Assembly (NCBI RefSeq): GCF_026340305.1
Contig: NZ_JAPEPI010000003.1
Coordinates: 248,001 to 312,000 of the forward strand
DNA length: 64,000 bases
From: Streptomyces sp. NBC_01381
Lineage (GTDB): Bacteria; Actinomycetota; Actinomycetes; Streptomycetales; Streptomycetaceae
Direction of reading: 5' to 3'
Shown: positions 8,250 through 16,170 of the stretch, piece after piece
How positions within the stretch are numbered: position 1 is the first letter of the stretch
Layout: each line of letters starts with the position of its first letter
Notes under the pieces: generated by a model
Seen by the model: only the letters and a program-made list of their open reading frames with translations
Told to the model about the DNA's origin: nothing
Database searches by the model: none
Position numbers and translations under genes: made by a program

Positions 8250-9437
8250 TCACCTGCCGGTCCTGCTGAGTTCGGCCCGGTAGTCGGGCAGGGCGAGGGT
8301 GCTGACCTTCTCGCCCTGCTTGAGCATCCAGTTCAGCAGCGAGCGCCTGCTCAGCAGGGCGTTGCGGAGGCGGAGGCCGGTCGCGGTGGCGGGGGCGAGG
8401 AACTTTCCGGTGCGGTCGCCGCCCTTCTGGCAGCCCTGGGCGTAGCCGCGCATCCTGTTCTCGTACCGGGCGAAGGCCGCGCGGTGATCGCCGTTGGCCA
8501 GCGCCAGTTCGCCGGCCAGTACGTAGGCGCCGACCACGCCGGTTCCCGTGCCCATGCCGCCGATGGTCGCGCCGCAGGCGGCGTCCCCGACGAGGCCGAT
8601 CCGCCCCGTGGACCAAGTGTCCACGTCCGCCCGGCTGATCGAGTCGAAGTACAGCTCCGGGGCCTGCCGCAGGGAGTCGAGGAGCCGCGGAACCTCCCAG
8701 CCGAGCCCGGCGAACGCATCGGCGATCAGGGCCTTCTGCTGCTCCGGGTCGGAGCGGTAAGCCAGTTGGGGCGAGGCGAAGACGAAGAAGGCACCGGCCT
8801 GCGACGCGTCCTGGTGGCCGCCGCCGACGGCGGCGAACCGGCCCGGCGCGTTGTGGCCGACCGAACCTCGCCCGAGGCCCATGTAGTTGGGCAGCTGCCA
8901 GGTGGCGGCGTAGTAGCCGAGATGACGTACGAAGTTCTCCTCGGGGCCGAAGGCGATGCGGCGTACGTTGGAGTGCAGCCCGTCCGCGCCGATCACGAGG
9001 TCGAACTCCCGAGGCGCGCCATGCCGAAAGGTGACCCGCACCCCGGCGGTGGTCTCGGTGAGGCCGGTGATCGAGTCGCCGAAGACGTACTCGGTGTGCG
9101 GGAGGCTCTGTTCGTAGAGCACCTGGGACAGATCTCCGCGGAGCACTTCCACCTCGCCGCCGGCGAACTCGGCCGGAAGGTGCAGCAGTTGTCGCCCTCG
9201 CTCGTCGACGAAGCTCATCGGGCTGCCGCCGGTCTGGATCCCGCGCAGCTTGTCGAGTACCCCCATGCGCTCCAGCACGGTCAGGTGCGTCTCGCCGCGG
9301 AAATCGACCGCCTGGCCGCCGGCGCGCAGGCCCGGTGCGAGCTCGACCACTGTGGGTCTGAACCCGTGGCGACCGAGCCAGTAGGCGAGCGCCGGGCCCG
9401 CGATGCCGGCACCGGAGATGAGGACGTTCTTGGTCAT
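8250..9437 (-). CDS. FAD-dependent monooxygenase (PHBH fold)
   Basis: A 395-residue flavoprotein. The N-terminal dinucleotide-binding motif is ISGAGIAGPALAYWLGRHG (GxGxxG at residues 9-14), and the second FAD motif is LVGDAACGATIGGMGTG, whose GD contacts the ribityl chain. The family hydroxylates aromatic or polyketide substrates, or inactivates antibiotics such as tetracyclines and rifamycins. It is divergent from a TetR regulator across a 103-bp region with two palindromic operators, so it is probably induced by its substrate. ATG 9437 was chosen because the FAD motif starts 8 residues later. Confidence 0.88.
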   Translation of the reverse strand: MTKNVLISGAGIAGPALAYWLGRHGFRPTVVELAPGLRAGGQAVDFRGETHLTVLERMGVLDKLRGIQTGGSPMSFVDERGRQLLHLPAEFAGGEVEVLRGDLSQVLYEQSLPHTEYVFGDSITGLTETTAGVRVTFRHGAPREFDLVIGADGLHSNVRRIAFGPEENFVRHLGYYAATWQLPNYMGLGRGSVGHNAPGRFAAVGGGHQDASQAGAFFVFASPQLAYRSDPEQQKALIADAFAGLGWEVPRLLDSLRQAPELYFDSISRADVDTWSTGRIGLVGDAACGATIGGMGTGTGVVGAYVLAGELALANGDHRAAFARYENRMRGYAQGCQKGGDRTGKFLAPATATGLRLRNALLSRRSLLNWMLKQGEKVSTLALPDYRAELSRTGR

Positions 9438-9452
9438 GGACAGCACTCCCCG

Positions 9453-9507
9453 CAAAACTGTGTCCACTGGACACTGATTATTAGTGTGTACCGTAGACAC
9501 AGTTTTG
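9453..9507. promoter_or_regulatory. nested TetR operators in the monooxygenase/TetR gap
   Basis: Two similar 15-bp palindromes lie here: GTGTCCACTGGACAC at 9460-9474 (perfect, 3-nt centre) and GTGTACCGTAGACAC at 9486-9500. They are spaced 26 bp centre to centre, and both sit inside a larger inverted repeat whose 12-bp arms (CAAAACTGTGTC at 9453-9464 and its complement at 9496-9507) are perfect. This is what a cooperatively binding TetR dimer pair would need to control both divergent genes. Confidence 0.85.
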
Positions 9508-9540
9508 AGGACCTGCAAGACCGCAGATGGGAGCGGCGAG

Positions 9541-10257
9541 ATGAGCGACGAGCGGAGCCAGACGGCGCGACTGCTCTGGGACCCGCCGGCGAAACCCAGG
9601 CGAGGCCCCAAGCCGGCGCTGAGCCTGGACCGCATCGCGCGGACCGGCAGCGAGATCGCCGACACGGAGGGGCTGGCCGCCGTGTCCATGCAGCGGATCG
9701 CCGGCCTGCTCGACGTGACCAAGATGGCGCTGTACCGGTACGTGCCGGGAAAGGCCGAGCTGGTCGCGCTGATGGTGGAGGCCACCATCGGCGAGGCCCC
9801 CCTGCCGGACGGACCTCGCCGCGACTGGCGGGAGCAACTGGGCGACTGGGCCCGGCAGTTGGCCACCGTCTTCCACCGGCACCCATGGCTGCTCGACGCG
9901 ACCGTCGGCCCGCGGATCATGGGCCCCAGGGAACTGGCCTGGATGGAGCAGGCCCTCGCCGCACTGGACGGCACCGGCCTCACGGGCGCCGAGCGGATGG
10001 ACGCGGTCGTCCTGCTGTCGGGCCACGTACGCGAGATCACCCAGCAGGCCCGCGCGGCCGGTCCGGCGGGCGCCCCCGAGGCGCAACTCAGCGCCACGCT
10101 GGGCGAGTTGATGCGGGCGCACGGCGCGCGCTACCCCGCCCTCACCGCCGCGCTGGCCTCGACGGCCAAGGACGGCGGGCAGGACGAGGCACTGGAGTTC
10201 GGCCTGCACCGCATCCTGGATGGCCTGGGCCTGCTCATCGCCGGGCGCGCCGGCTGA
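9541..10257 (+). CDS. TetR/AcrR-family regulator with TetR-type C-terminal domain
   Basis: A 238-residue protein. The N-terminal HTH is in LDRIARTGSEIADTEGLAAVSMQRIAGLLDVTKMALYRYVPGKAEL (about residues 30-75), here split in reading but continuous. The C-terminal region resembles the TetR_C_1 ligand-binding domain found in TetR(A)-like proteins. ATG 9541 follows GGGAG. The divergent FAD monooxygenase and the operators between them make this a ligand-induced detoxification pair, analogous in layout to tetracycline-type resistance modules. The ligand is unknown. Confidence 0.9.
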   Translation: MSDERSQTARLLWDPPAKPRRGPKPALSLDRIARTGSEIADTEGLAAVSMQRIAGLLDVTKMALYRYVPGKAELVALMVEATIGEAPLPDGPRRDWREQLGDWARQLATVFHRHPWLLDATVGPRIMGPRELAWMEQALAALDGTGLTGAERMDAVVLLSGHVREITQQARAAGPAGAPEAQLSATLGELMRAHGARYPALTAALASTAKDGGQDEALEFGLHRILDGLGLLIAGRAG

Positions 10258-10292
10258 GTTGGGCGCGAGCTGACCGGCGCGCGAGACGGACA

Positions 10293-10340
10293 GGGCGCGA
10301 GCCGAGCCGGGCGCGAGCCGAGCCGGGCGCGAGCCGACCA
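10293..10340. repeat. 16-bp tandem repeat, three copies
   Basis: The unit GGGCGCGAGCCGAGCC occurs twice perfectly and a third time with three changes, just downstream of the TetR stop. Degenerate half-units extend back to 10261. It is a slippage-type repeat, not a CRISPR. Confidence 0.85.
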
Positions 10341-10352
10341 GAGCGCCCCGCA

Positions 10353-10493
10353 TCAATCCAGGCGATGCTCCTCAGCCCGGAGCGGCTGCTTCAGATCGGC
10401 GAGGAGGCCGTCGAGGGCCTTGCCGAGAGCTTCGGCGTTGGCCGGGTCGAACCATGTGGTGCGGATGCGTTCGTTGTTCCCCTGCGGCGATTC
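10353..10493 (-). pseudogene. possible gene remnant of unknown family
   Basis: The last 47 codons of a reverse-strand frame ending at 10353 read like a natural protein C-terminus (NNERIRTTWFDPANAEALGK and so on), but the sequence upstream in the same frame is Arg/Ser/Pro-rich shadow reading. On the other strand, 10505-10605 reads like another protein tail (DALVAMVLTHFADGAEVADRD, stop). The 435-bp stretch between the TetR and ArsR genes may therefore hold fragments of lost genes. I do not recognise either family. Confidence 0.22.
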
Positions 10494-10647
10494 ATGCTCG
10501 GCCGCGAGCCGGCTCAGCGAGCGCGTCCGATGCCGATGTCGACGCACTGGTCGCGATGGTTCTGACGCACTTCGCCGACGGCGCCGAGGTCGCCGACCGG
10601 GACTAGGCCGCACCGCCTGAGCCGGACGGGGCAGGCCCACGCCTCGC

Positions 10648-10692
10648 AATATTCCTTGACACGAATATTCTCCATGGCGAATACTCATCTTC
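10648..10692 (+). promoter_or_regulatory. promoter for a leaderless transcript with overlapping operator
   Basis: A -35 box TTGACA at 10656-10661 and a -10 box AATACT at 10680-10685 are 18 bp apart. The predicted transcription start coincides with the ATG at 10693, so the mRNA should be leaderless. An inverted repeat AATATTC-N8-GAATATT (10648-10669) surrounds the -35 box and is the likely ArsR operator for autorepression. Confidence 0.75.
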
Positions 10693-11574
10693 ATGGACGC
10701 ACTCCTCACCGCACTGGCCGACCCCGCCCGCTGGCGGCTCGTAAGCCTGCTGGCCGAGCGGCCCCGCTCGGTCGGTGTCCTCGCCCAGCTCGCCGAGGCG
10801 CGCCAGCCGCAGACGACCAAGCATCTGCAGACCCTTGAGCGCGCCGGCATCGTCAGCTCGCAGCGCACCGGCCAGCGCCGCATCTACGCACTCCGGTCCG
10901 CTCCCCTGCGGGACCTGGCGGCCGCGCTCAACGGGCTCGCCGACAGCGCGGACCAGGTCGACGGTCCGCGCGGGACCTACGACCGATACGGGCTCAGCCT
11001 GCGCGCCGAGCGGCTCGCCGCGGAGGAGTCGGGGTGGGCCGACGGCCGTTCCTTCGCGTTCCTGCGGTCCCTTGCGGGGCGCCCCGAGCTGGTGTGGCGC
11101 CACCTGACCGAGGCTTCCCTGCTCGCCCGATGGTGGACGCCGGACGACCTCCGCGTCTCCGAGCTCGTCTTCGAGGCGCGTCCGGGCGGGCGGATCGTCA
11201 ACGAGTACCGCGATGCCGAGGACGCCGACGGCTCGGATCTGACCGCCGGACGCGCGGAGGGAGTCGTGGACGACGTACGCCCCGGTGAGCGCCTCGCCTA
11301 CCGGCTCTCCCCGCTCCTGCCCGACGGGAGCCTCGCCTTCACCGCCCACGTCGAGCTGAACCTGCGGCCCACCGAGACCGGCACGGACCTCGACGCCCAC
11401 TGGCGGATCACCGACAGCACGGTGGACTCCGCGGACTTCATCGCGGGGATCGAGATCGGCTTCGGCCAGAGCCTCGACAAACTCGCGGCGGCACTCGCCG
11501 CGGACGCGCACGACAGCGTAGGCACCAGCGCCGAAACCGACCCCCACACCGACGACACCAGGAGCGCGCAATGA
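10693..11574 (+). CDS. ArsR-family HTH fused to an SRPBCC (AHSA1-like) domain
   Basis: A 293-residue fusion. Residues 1-80 form an ArsR winged helix (LTALADPARWRLVSLLAERP, RQPQTTKHLQTLERAGIV). Residues about 115-265 form an SRPBCC/AHSA1 domain (GRPELVWRHLTEASLLARWWTPDDL). No ArsR metal-binding CxC motif is visible, so the SRPBCC pocket rather than a metal probably senses the signal. There is no Shine-Dalgarno site, consistent with the leaderless promoter. The stop overlaps the next start by 4 bp (ATGA), so the two proteins are translationally coupled. Confidence 0.85.
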   Translation: MDALLTALADPARWRLVSLLAERPRSVGVLAQLAEARQPQTTKHLQTLERAGIVSSQRTGQRRIYALRSAPLRDLAAALNGLADSADQVDGPRGTYDRYGLSLRAERLAAEESGWADGRSFAFLRSLAGRPELVWRHLTEASLLARWWTPDDLRVSELVFEARPGGRIVNEYRDAEDADGSDLTAGRAEGVVDDVRPGERLAYRLSPLLPDGSLAFTAHVELNLRPTETGTDLDAHWRITDSTVDSADFIAGIEIGFGQSLDKLAAALAADAHDSVGTSAETDPHTDDTRSAQ

Positions 11575-12179
11575 CCGAGCAGAAGCTGACGGCCGGCCGA
11601 CGGGTCGTCACCAACATGAGCCTCTCCCTCGACGGCCACTACGCCGCGCCGGACGACCCGATCGACATGAGCTGGGTCATGCCGTACGCCGTCACCGACG
11701 TCGCCCGCGACCACCTGGCCGCCCTCCGGGAGACGGCGACGACTGCGCTGCTCGGGCGGGTCAACGCCGAGGGGTTCCTCGGCTTCTGGCCCACCGTCAT
11801 CGGCATGGAGGGTGCGGACCCGCGCGACGAGGCCTTCGCCCAGTGGCTCGTCGACACCGACAAGGTGGTCCTCTCCTCCACCCTCGGCGAGGCGCCCTGG
11901 GAGCGGGCGACGATCGTCGACAAGCCGACCGCCGAGGTGGCCTCGGACCTCAGGGCCACGGAAGGCGGCGACATCCTCGTGCTCTCCAGCGCGAGCATCA
12001 TCAAGGCGCTGCTGGCGGCCGACCAGGTCGACCGCCTCGCGCTCACCGTCTTTCCGGTCTTCCTCGGCGGCGGGCCGCGCCTCTTCGACGACGGTCTGCC
12101 CGCCGGGAAGTGGGAGCTCGTCAGCCAGACCGCGGGCGAACACGGCACGTTGGCCCTCGTCTACGACCGCGTCCGCTGA
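11571..12179 (+). CDS. dihydrofolate-reductase-like / RibD C-terminal domain protein
   Basis: A 202-residue protein of the RibD_C/DHFR fold. It begins with RRVVTNMSLSLDGHYAAPDD and contains the LLGRVNAEGF and GGGPRLFDDG elements typical of the YwjB/YyaP group. These are NAD(P)H-binding reductases of mostly unknown substrate, not true dihydrofolate reductases. It is coupled by a 4-bp overlap to the ArsR-SRPBCC gene, a common actinobacterial pairing. It converges on the NUDIX gene with only 7 bp between stops. Confidence 0.85.
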   Translation: MTEQKLTAGRRVVTNMSLSLDGHYAAPDDPIDMSWVMPYAVTDVARDHLAALRETATTALLGRVNAEGFLGFWPTVIGMEGADPRDEAFAQWLVDTDKVVLSSTLGEAPWERATIVDKPTAEVASDLRATEGGDILVLSSASIIKALLAADQVDRLALTVFPVFLGGGPRLFDDGLPAGKWELVSQTAGEHGTLALVYDRVR

Positions 12180-12186
12180 TACCGGC

Positions 12187-12867
12187 TCAGTTGTGGCCGG
12201 TGGGCGGCTCGGCCGGGCGGAACGGGCCGTCGAGAGCCGCCCATTGGAGCAGCATGATGGTCTTGGCGTCGGCGATCGCGCCGTTGCGCACCATGGCGAG
12301 CGCGTCGGCGAAGGGCAGCTCGACGGTGGTGATGTCCTCGCCCTCGGCGGCGACTCCGGTCGCACCTGCGGGAGTGTCCGCCGGGTCGTAGGGGGCGGCG
12401 TAGAAGTGCACGCGTTCGGTGACGGAGCCGGGGCTCATGTAGACGTCGAAGACGTGCTCGGGAGCGCCGATGACGTGGCCGGTCTCCTCGGCGGCTTCGC
12501 GGCGGATCGCTTCCTGCGGCCTCTCCCCGTCGAGGAGTCCGGCGGCGGTTTCCAGCAGCATGCCGTCGGGGTGTCCGTTGACGTAGGCGGGGAGGCGGAA
12601 CTGACGGGTGAGCAGCACGGTGCGGTGGTCGGCGTTGTGGAGCAGGATCGTCGCCCCGTCGCCGCGGTCGTAGGTCTCCCGCTGCTCGCGGCTGATGTGC
12701 CCGTCGCCGTGCTCGTAGTCGAAGGTGGTCTTGCGCAGGACGTACCAGTCGCAGGAGAGCACCTCCACGTCGCGGATCCGCACGCGCGGGTTGCCCGTCA
12801 GGTCGTGGCCGTGCCGGTCGAGGCCGGTGCGTCCGCGGCGGTCGGGGGTGTCGAGGCCAGCGGTCAT
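12187..12867 (-). CDS. NUDIX hydrolase (NudK/ADP-sugar pyrophosphatase type)
   Basis: A 226-residue protein. The Nudix box is complete in GLLDGERPQEAIRREAAEETGHV (pattern G-x5-E-x7-REAxEETG), with upstream strands LLTRQFRLPAYVNG typical of the GDP-mannose/ADP-ribose pyrophosphatase branch. It hydrolyses a nucleoside diphosphate linked to another group. The ATG at 12867 overlaps the upstream gene's stop by 4 bp, so this is the third gene of the DeoR operon (14071 to 12187). Substrate not determined. Confidence 0.88.
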   Translation of the reverse strand: MTAGLDTPDRRGRTGLDRHGHDLTGNPRVRIRDVEVLSCDWYVLRKTTFDYEHGDGHISREQRETYDRGDGATILLHNADHRTVLLTRQFRLPAYVNGHPDGMLLETAAGLLDGERPQEAIRREAAEETGHVIGAPEHVFDVYMSPGSVTERVHFYAAPYDPADTPAGATGVAAEGEDITTVELPFADALAMVRNGAIADAKTIMLLQWAALDGPFRPAEPPTGHN

Positions 12868-13241
12868 CGGGCGGCCGGCACGTCGGCGAGGTCGGTGTAG
12901 ACGTCCGTGCCCTGGGCGCGGGCCTGCGCGACCATCCGGTCCGCTCCCTCGGAGGGGCCGCCGATCCGCAGAACGGCGTCGCAGCGGGCGAGCAGTTGCT
13001 CGGCGACGGGGTGGAAGATCTCGTCGAACAGCGGGTCGCCCGGCCCGGTGCTCCCCGCGGTGTCCAGCAGCGGCAGGGCGAGGGCTTCGCCGGTGACGGG
13101 CAGGTGCCCGGCGCGGAAGAGGGCGAGGGCGCACTCGTTCATCGCCCGTACGTTGGCTTCGAGCTTGCGCGGGTCGTCGCCGGTGCCCGATCGGTAGGGA
13201 CCTGCGACAAGGATCATCAACGAACGGGAATCGGCGGCCAC
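12864..13241 (-). CDS. nucleoside 2-deoxyribosyltransferase-like protein (DUF4406 type)
   Basis: A 125-residue Rossmann-like protein beginning MILVAGPYRSG a few residues in. It carries later G-D-P-L-F-D-E and CDAVLRIGGPSEGADRMV, the layout of nucleoside 2-deoxyribosyltransferase-like folds. I chose GTG 13241 because GAGGAG lies 9 nt upstream; ATG 13217 is an alternative. Such proteins cleave or swap the glycosidic bond of (deoxy)nucleotides. It sits between a DeoR-type regulator and a NUDIX hydrolase, which suggests sanitation or salvage of a modified nucleotide. Confidence 0.75.
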   Translation of the reverse strand: MAADSRSLMILVAGPYRSGTGDDPRKLEANVRAMNECALALFRAGHLPVTGEALALPLLDTAGSTGPGDPLFDEIFHPVAEQLLARCDAVLRIGGPSEGADRMVAQARAQGTDVYTDLADVPAAR

Positions 13242-13285
13242 GACGGCACACTCCTCAACACGGGGGCAGGGGCGGGGACTTGGGG

Positions 13286-14071
13286 TCACGCCAGGACGGT
13301 CTCGACGCCCGCATCGCGCAGGGCGTCCATGGTCTGCGGACCGCTGGGGTGTGTGCCGGCGTCCTCGGCGGCCCGGTCGGTGACGAAGCGGTCCACCGCG
13401 TCGAGCGGGGCGACCCGGCTGAAGGCGCGCACGCCGAGCTTGGTCGCGTCCGCCACCGCGATGGTGCGGTCACTCCGGGCGAGTCCGGCCTGTTTGACGG
13501 CGGCGTCATCCAGGGAGAACTCCGACCAGCCGTGCTCGGCGTGCACGCCGCCGATGGACATGACGAAGCAGTCGAAGGCCAGGGACTCCAGCGTGCGCAG
13601 CGCCAGCGGACCGACGAAGGAACGCTCACCGGGACGCGAGCGGCCGCCCACGACCAGCAGCTCGATTCCCGGCCGGTCGGCCAGGCAGACCGCGGCCTGC
13701 AGGCTCAGCACGGCGACCGTGAGCGGGGCCCGGGCCGCCAGGTGCTCGGCCACGTGCACCGTCGTGGTCCCCGCGTCGAGCAGGACCCGTGATCCGGGCT
13801 CGACCAACGCTGCCGCGGCGCCGCCGATGCGGTCCTTGGTGGCGGCCTGCCACGGCTCACGCGCAACGAATCCCGCGTCCTCGGCCCGCGAACGCGTCGC
13901 CACGGCACCGCCGTGCACGCGACGCACAAGCCCGTGACGCTCCAGCGCGTCCAGGTCCCTGCGCACGGTCATCTCCGACACACCCAGGCGCTGGGAGAGC
14001 TCCGACACGGAAACCCGGTCGGAGCCCTGCACCAATCGCAGGGTCAGGTCCAAACGATTGGCGACACCCAT
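13286..14071 (-). CDS. DeoR/GlpR-family transcriptional regulator
   Basis: A 261-residue protein. The N-terminal HTH is VSVSELSQRLGVSEMTVRRDLDALERHGLVRRVHGGA, which splits into the DeoR signature around residues 20-55. The C-terminal DeoRC sugar-phosphate sensor contains VLLDAGTTTVHVAEHL and ELLVVGGRSRPGERSFVGPLA. The family senses phosphorylated sugars or nucleoside-derived sugar phosphates. It is the first gene of a three-gene operon with the deoxyribosyltransferase-like and NUDIX genes, so its inducer is probably a ribose or deoxyribose phosphate; that is inference. Confidence 0.9.
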   Translation of the reverse strand: MGVANRLDLTLRLVQGSDRVSVSELSQRLGVSEMTVRRDLDALERHGLVRRVHGGAVATRSRAEDAGFVAREPWQAATKDRIGGAAAALVEPGSRVLLDAGTTTVHVAEHLAARAPLTVAVLSLQAAVCLADRPGIELLVVGGRSRPGERSFVGPLALRTLESLAFDCFVMSIGGVHAEHGWSEFSLDDAAVKQAGLARSDRTIAVADATKLGVRAFSRVAPLDAVDRFVTDRAAEDAGTHPSGPQTMDALRDAGVETVLA

Positions 14072-14084
14072 GACCCTTTTCTAT

Positions 14085-14105
14085 CACTGCAGTGTTCGAA
14101 TGAAC
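14085..14105. promoter_or_regulatory. palindromes upstream of the DeoR gene
   Basis: A perfect 10-bp palindrome CACTGCAGTG (14085-14094) overlaps by one base an inverted repeat GTTC-GAAT-GAAC (14094-14105), 14 bp before the DeoR start. Its position suits an autoregulatory operator. Binding is inferred. Confidence 0.5.
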
Positions 14106-14156
14106 AGCTGAATGCGTGAGCTACGGGTGTGCGAGCCGCGGCCCTGCTCCAGACCC

Positions 14157-14198
14157 AGTCGGGGCCCGCACCTCCTACTGGAGGTGCGGGCCCCGACT
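14157..14198 (-). terminator. strong hairpin after the TerB-like gene
   Basis: A perfect 19-bp stem with a TACT loop lies 16 bp beyond the TerB-like stop. The arms begin AGTCGGGGCCCGCACCTCC. It is one of the most stable hairpins in the window. Confidence 0.85.
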
Positions 14199-14214
14199 GC
14201 AAAGCGGATCCCGG

Positions 14215-14766
14215 TCAGAGGCCGAACTCCTGCGGGGAGACGCCCAGCGCCGCGCACGCCTCGCGCAGGACCTGCTCCTCGGCCGGGGCGATGTACCCGT
14301 CCGCACCCGCGACCACGAAGCCGGTCTGTACGACCGCCTTGGCCTCCACCGGCTTCTTCGCCGCCTTGGCGATCTCCTGCATGACCTGGGCCTTGCCCTG
14401 CTGGAAGTTGAGCGTCAACTGGTCGACGTGCTTGTTGAAGCGCTGACGCAGCTGATCCGGCGGGAAGTTCTGCAGGACGTCGTTCTGCAGGATCAGCGAC
14501 TCCACATGCTGCCGCTCGGCCGGGTCGACCGACCCGTCGGCGGCCGCGACCAGGGCGCACATGGCCATGCTGGCGTCCCTGTAGGCACCGCTCTTCAGTT
14601 CCGTCTTGAGGGAGCCGAGCTGGGACTTGAGCACGCCCACAAGCTGAGCCTTCGACCCGCCGCCGGACCCCGAACCCGACCGTCCGTGACCGCCGGAGCT
14701 CCGCGCACCCTGCGACTGCTGCTGCAGACCCTTGGCCTGGTCCTTGATCCGGTCCCACATCGCCAT
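14215..14766 (-). CDS. TerB-like tellurite-resistance domain protein
   Basis: A 183-residue protein. Residues 1-45 are a polar, Gly/Ser/Gln-rich leader that includes a serine/glycine run. Residues about 55-180 are a TerB all-helical domain with two acidic metal-binding-like sites, AAADGSVDPAERQHVESL and AGADGYIAPAEEQVLREA. ATG 14766 follows GAGG by 8 nt. TerB proteins of the stress-type Ter network bind calcium and work with TerD-like partners; none is present here. It is a single-gene transcript ended by the hairpin at 14157. Confidence 0.85.
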   Translation of the reverse strand: MAMWDRIKDQAKGLQQQSQGARSSGGHGRSGSGSGGGSKAQLVGVLKSQLGSLKTELKSGAYRDASMAMCALVAAADGSVDPAERQHVESLILQNDVLQNFPPDQLRQRFNKHVDQLTLNFQQGKAQVMQEIAKAAKKPVEAKAVVQTGFVVAGADGYIAPAEEQVLREACAALGVSPQEFGL

Positions 14767-14894
14767 CCGTGCCACCTCGGCTAACCGTTCGCTCGTCCGC
14801 GCGCCTTCCGCGCGTCCCTCTGCCAACGCCTTCCCACCCGTCGAAGTTCCATGGCCGCGCACGAAACCAGACGTGTGCGACGGGACCTGCGCGA

Positions 14895-16112
14895 CTAGAT
14901 CTGTGCGACGTCCTTGACGAACACGATCCCCTCGCTGTCCGCCAAGTGGGCCGGGTCGAGCGGGGCGTAGCCGAACCAGGGGGATACGCGGGGCGCGGGC
15001 CGCGTGGCGTCGAGGGTGGTGGCGAGCCGTGGGGCGTCGATGACGCAGTGGTCCTCGGGGAGCGCGTACAGGAGGCCTTCGACGGTGTCCGGCGGCGGCG
15101 TGTCCACTCCCTGGTGCCGGATCGTGCCAAGGGCCATGGCCACGAAGGCGTACCCCTCGCCGAGCCGGGCGCTCACCAGCGCACCGGCGCCCCACCACTC
15201 CAGCGGCATCCCGCCCATCCGCACCGTGCTCTTCTGCCTCTGGAGATGGGAGTTGTGAGCGTGGACGAGTGCCGGGCCCCGGGCGGCGAGGGCGAGGAGG
15301 TTCTGGGCCATCATCTGGTCCCGCAGGCCCGCAAGCCGGGTCAGGCGGGCCGGTGAGGCGTCGGCCATCCAGTGGTGGTAGCGCAGCAGGCCGGTCGCGG
15401 TGCGCCCGTACAGGCACGCCCGATCCCAGTCGTCCCGCGAGGCCGCCGCGAGCAGGTGCGGCGTCTGCGCCTCGAGCAGGGCGACCAACTCGTCGGCGAG
15501 CAGCCGCAGTCGACCGGCCTCGGCCGACTGTCCCACGGACCGGGCCGGGTCCATCATCGCGGCGGGATCGGTCCACCGGTCGTCCGCGCCGAGCAGGCGG
15601 TCGAGCGTTTCCGCGGTGCAGGGGAGCAGGTCCGCGTCCACCTGGGCCGCGAGGTGGCCGTGGAGTGCGGTGAGGGCCTGCCGGGGGCTCGCCGCGTGAG
15701 TGATCTCCAGCGGGCCGTCGACACCGGCGAATCGGAGCCGGTCGGACGCGGGCCGGCCATCGTGGTCCGCGCGAACGTTGTAGGCCCGCATCCAGCGCAC
15801 AAGCTCGCGGTTGGCCGCGGACGCGCCCCAGCCGTGGCTGAACCCGTGCTCCATGACCTCGTCGAGGGAGCCCGTGCCCGAGGTGACGTGGTCGTCCACG
15901 ACCAGACCCATCATGCAGTCGCTCTCGATCGCGATCGTCCGGTAGCCCTCCTGCTCGACGAGCTGCCGGAAGAGCTCGTTGCGCAGGTCGAGCAGGGTGT
16001 CCTCGCCGTGGGTTGGCTCGCCCACGGCGAGCAGCCGGGGCCGGGTCGGGAGCAGTTTCATGACGGCTGTGGCTTCGACGGCATGGGCGATGTCTTTGAT
16101 GTCAGTAGCCAT
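14895..16112 (-). CDS. erythromycin-esterase-family hydrolase
   Basis: A 405-residue protein. The family's active-site blocks are visible: VGEPTHGEDTLLDLRNELF (His and Glu near residue 32), YRTIAIESDC, and VHAHNSHLQRQ (second catalytic His region near residue 290). EreA/EreB open macrolide lactones by water attack, but many actinomycete members act on other or unknown esters. It is divergent from a double-MerR (TioE-type) regulator across 58 bp containing a perfect operator, so expression is probably drug- or ligand-inducible. Whether it confers macrolide resistance is not known. Confidence 0.85.
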   Translation of the reverse strand: MATDIKDIAHAVEATAVMKLLPTRPRLLAVGEPTHGEDTLLDLRNELFRQLVEQEGYRTIAIESDCMMGLVVDDHVTSGTGSLDEVMEHGFSHGWGASAANRELVRWMRAYNVRADHDGRPASDRLRFAGVDGPLEITHAASPRQALTALHGHLAAQVDADLLPCTAETLDRLLGADDRWTDPAAMMDPARSVGQSAEAGRLRLLADELVALLEAQTPHLLAAASRDDWDRACLYGRTATGLLRYHHWMADASPARLTRLAGLRDQMMAQNLLALAARGPALVHAHNSHLQRQKSTVRMGGMPLEWWGAGALVSARLGEGYAFVAMALGTIRHQGVDTPPPDTVEGLLYALPEDHCVIDAPRLATTLDATRPAPRVSPWFGYAPLDPAHLADSEGIVFVKDVAQI

Positions 16113-16115
16113 GCC

Positions 16116-16133
16116 TTCAACGCTATCGTTGAA
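16116..16133. promoter_or_regulatory. operator between esterase and MerR-type regulator
   Basis: A perfect 18-bp dyad TTCAACG-CTAT-CGTTGAA starts 4 bp upstream of the esterase start codon. A related half-site, GTTGAA, recurs at 16143-16148. It is the best candidate for the binding site of the divergent TioE-type protein. Confidence 0.75.
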
Positions 16134-16170
16134 CTTTCGGTTGAAACTTTTCCGCGAGATCGACAGGACT

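Noticed and set aside
10261..10345. CRISPR-like short repeat tract
   Set aside because: The units are contiguous 16-mers without unique spacers, so it is a slippage repeat.
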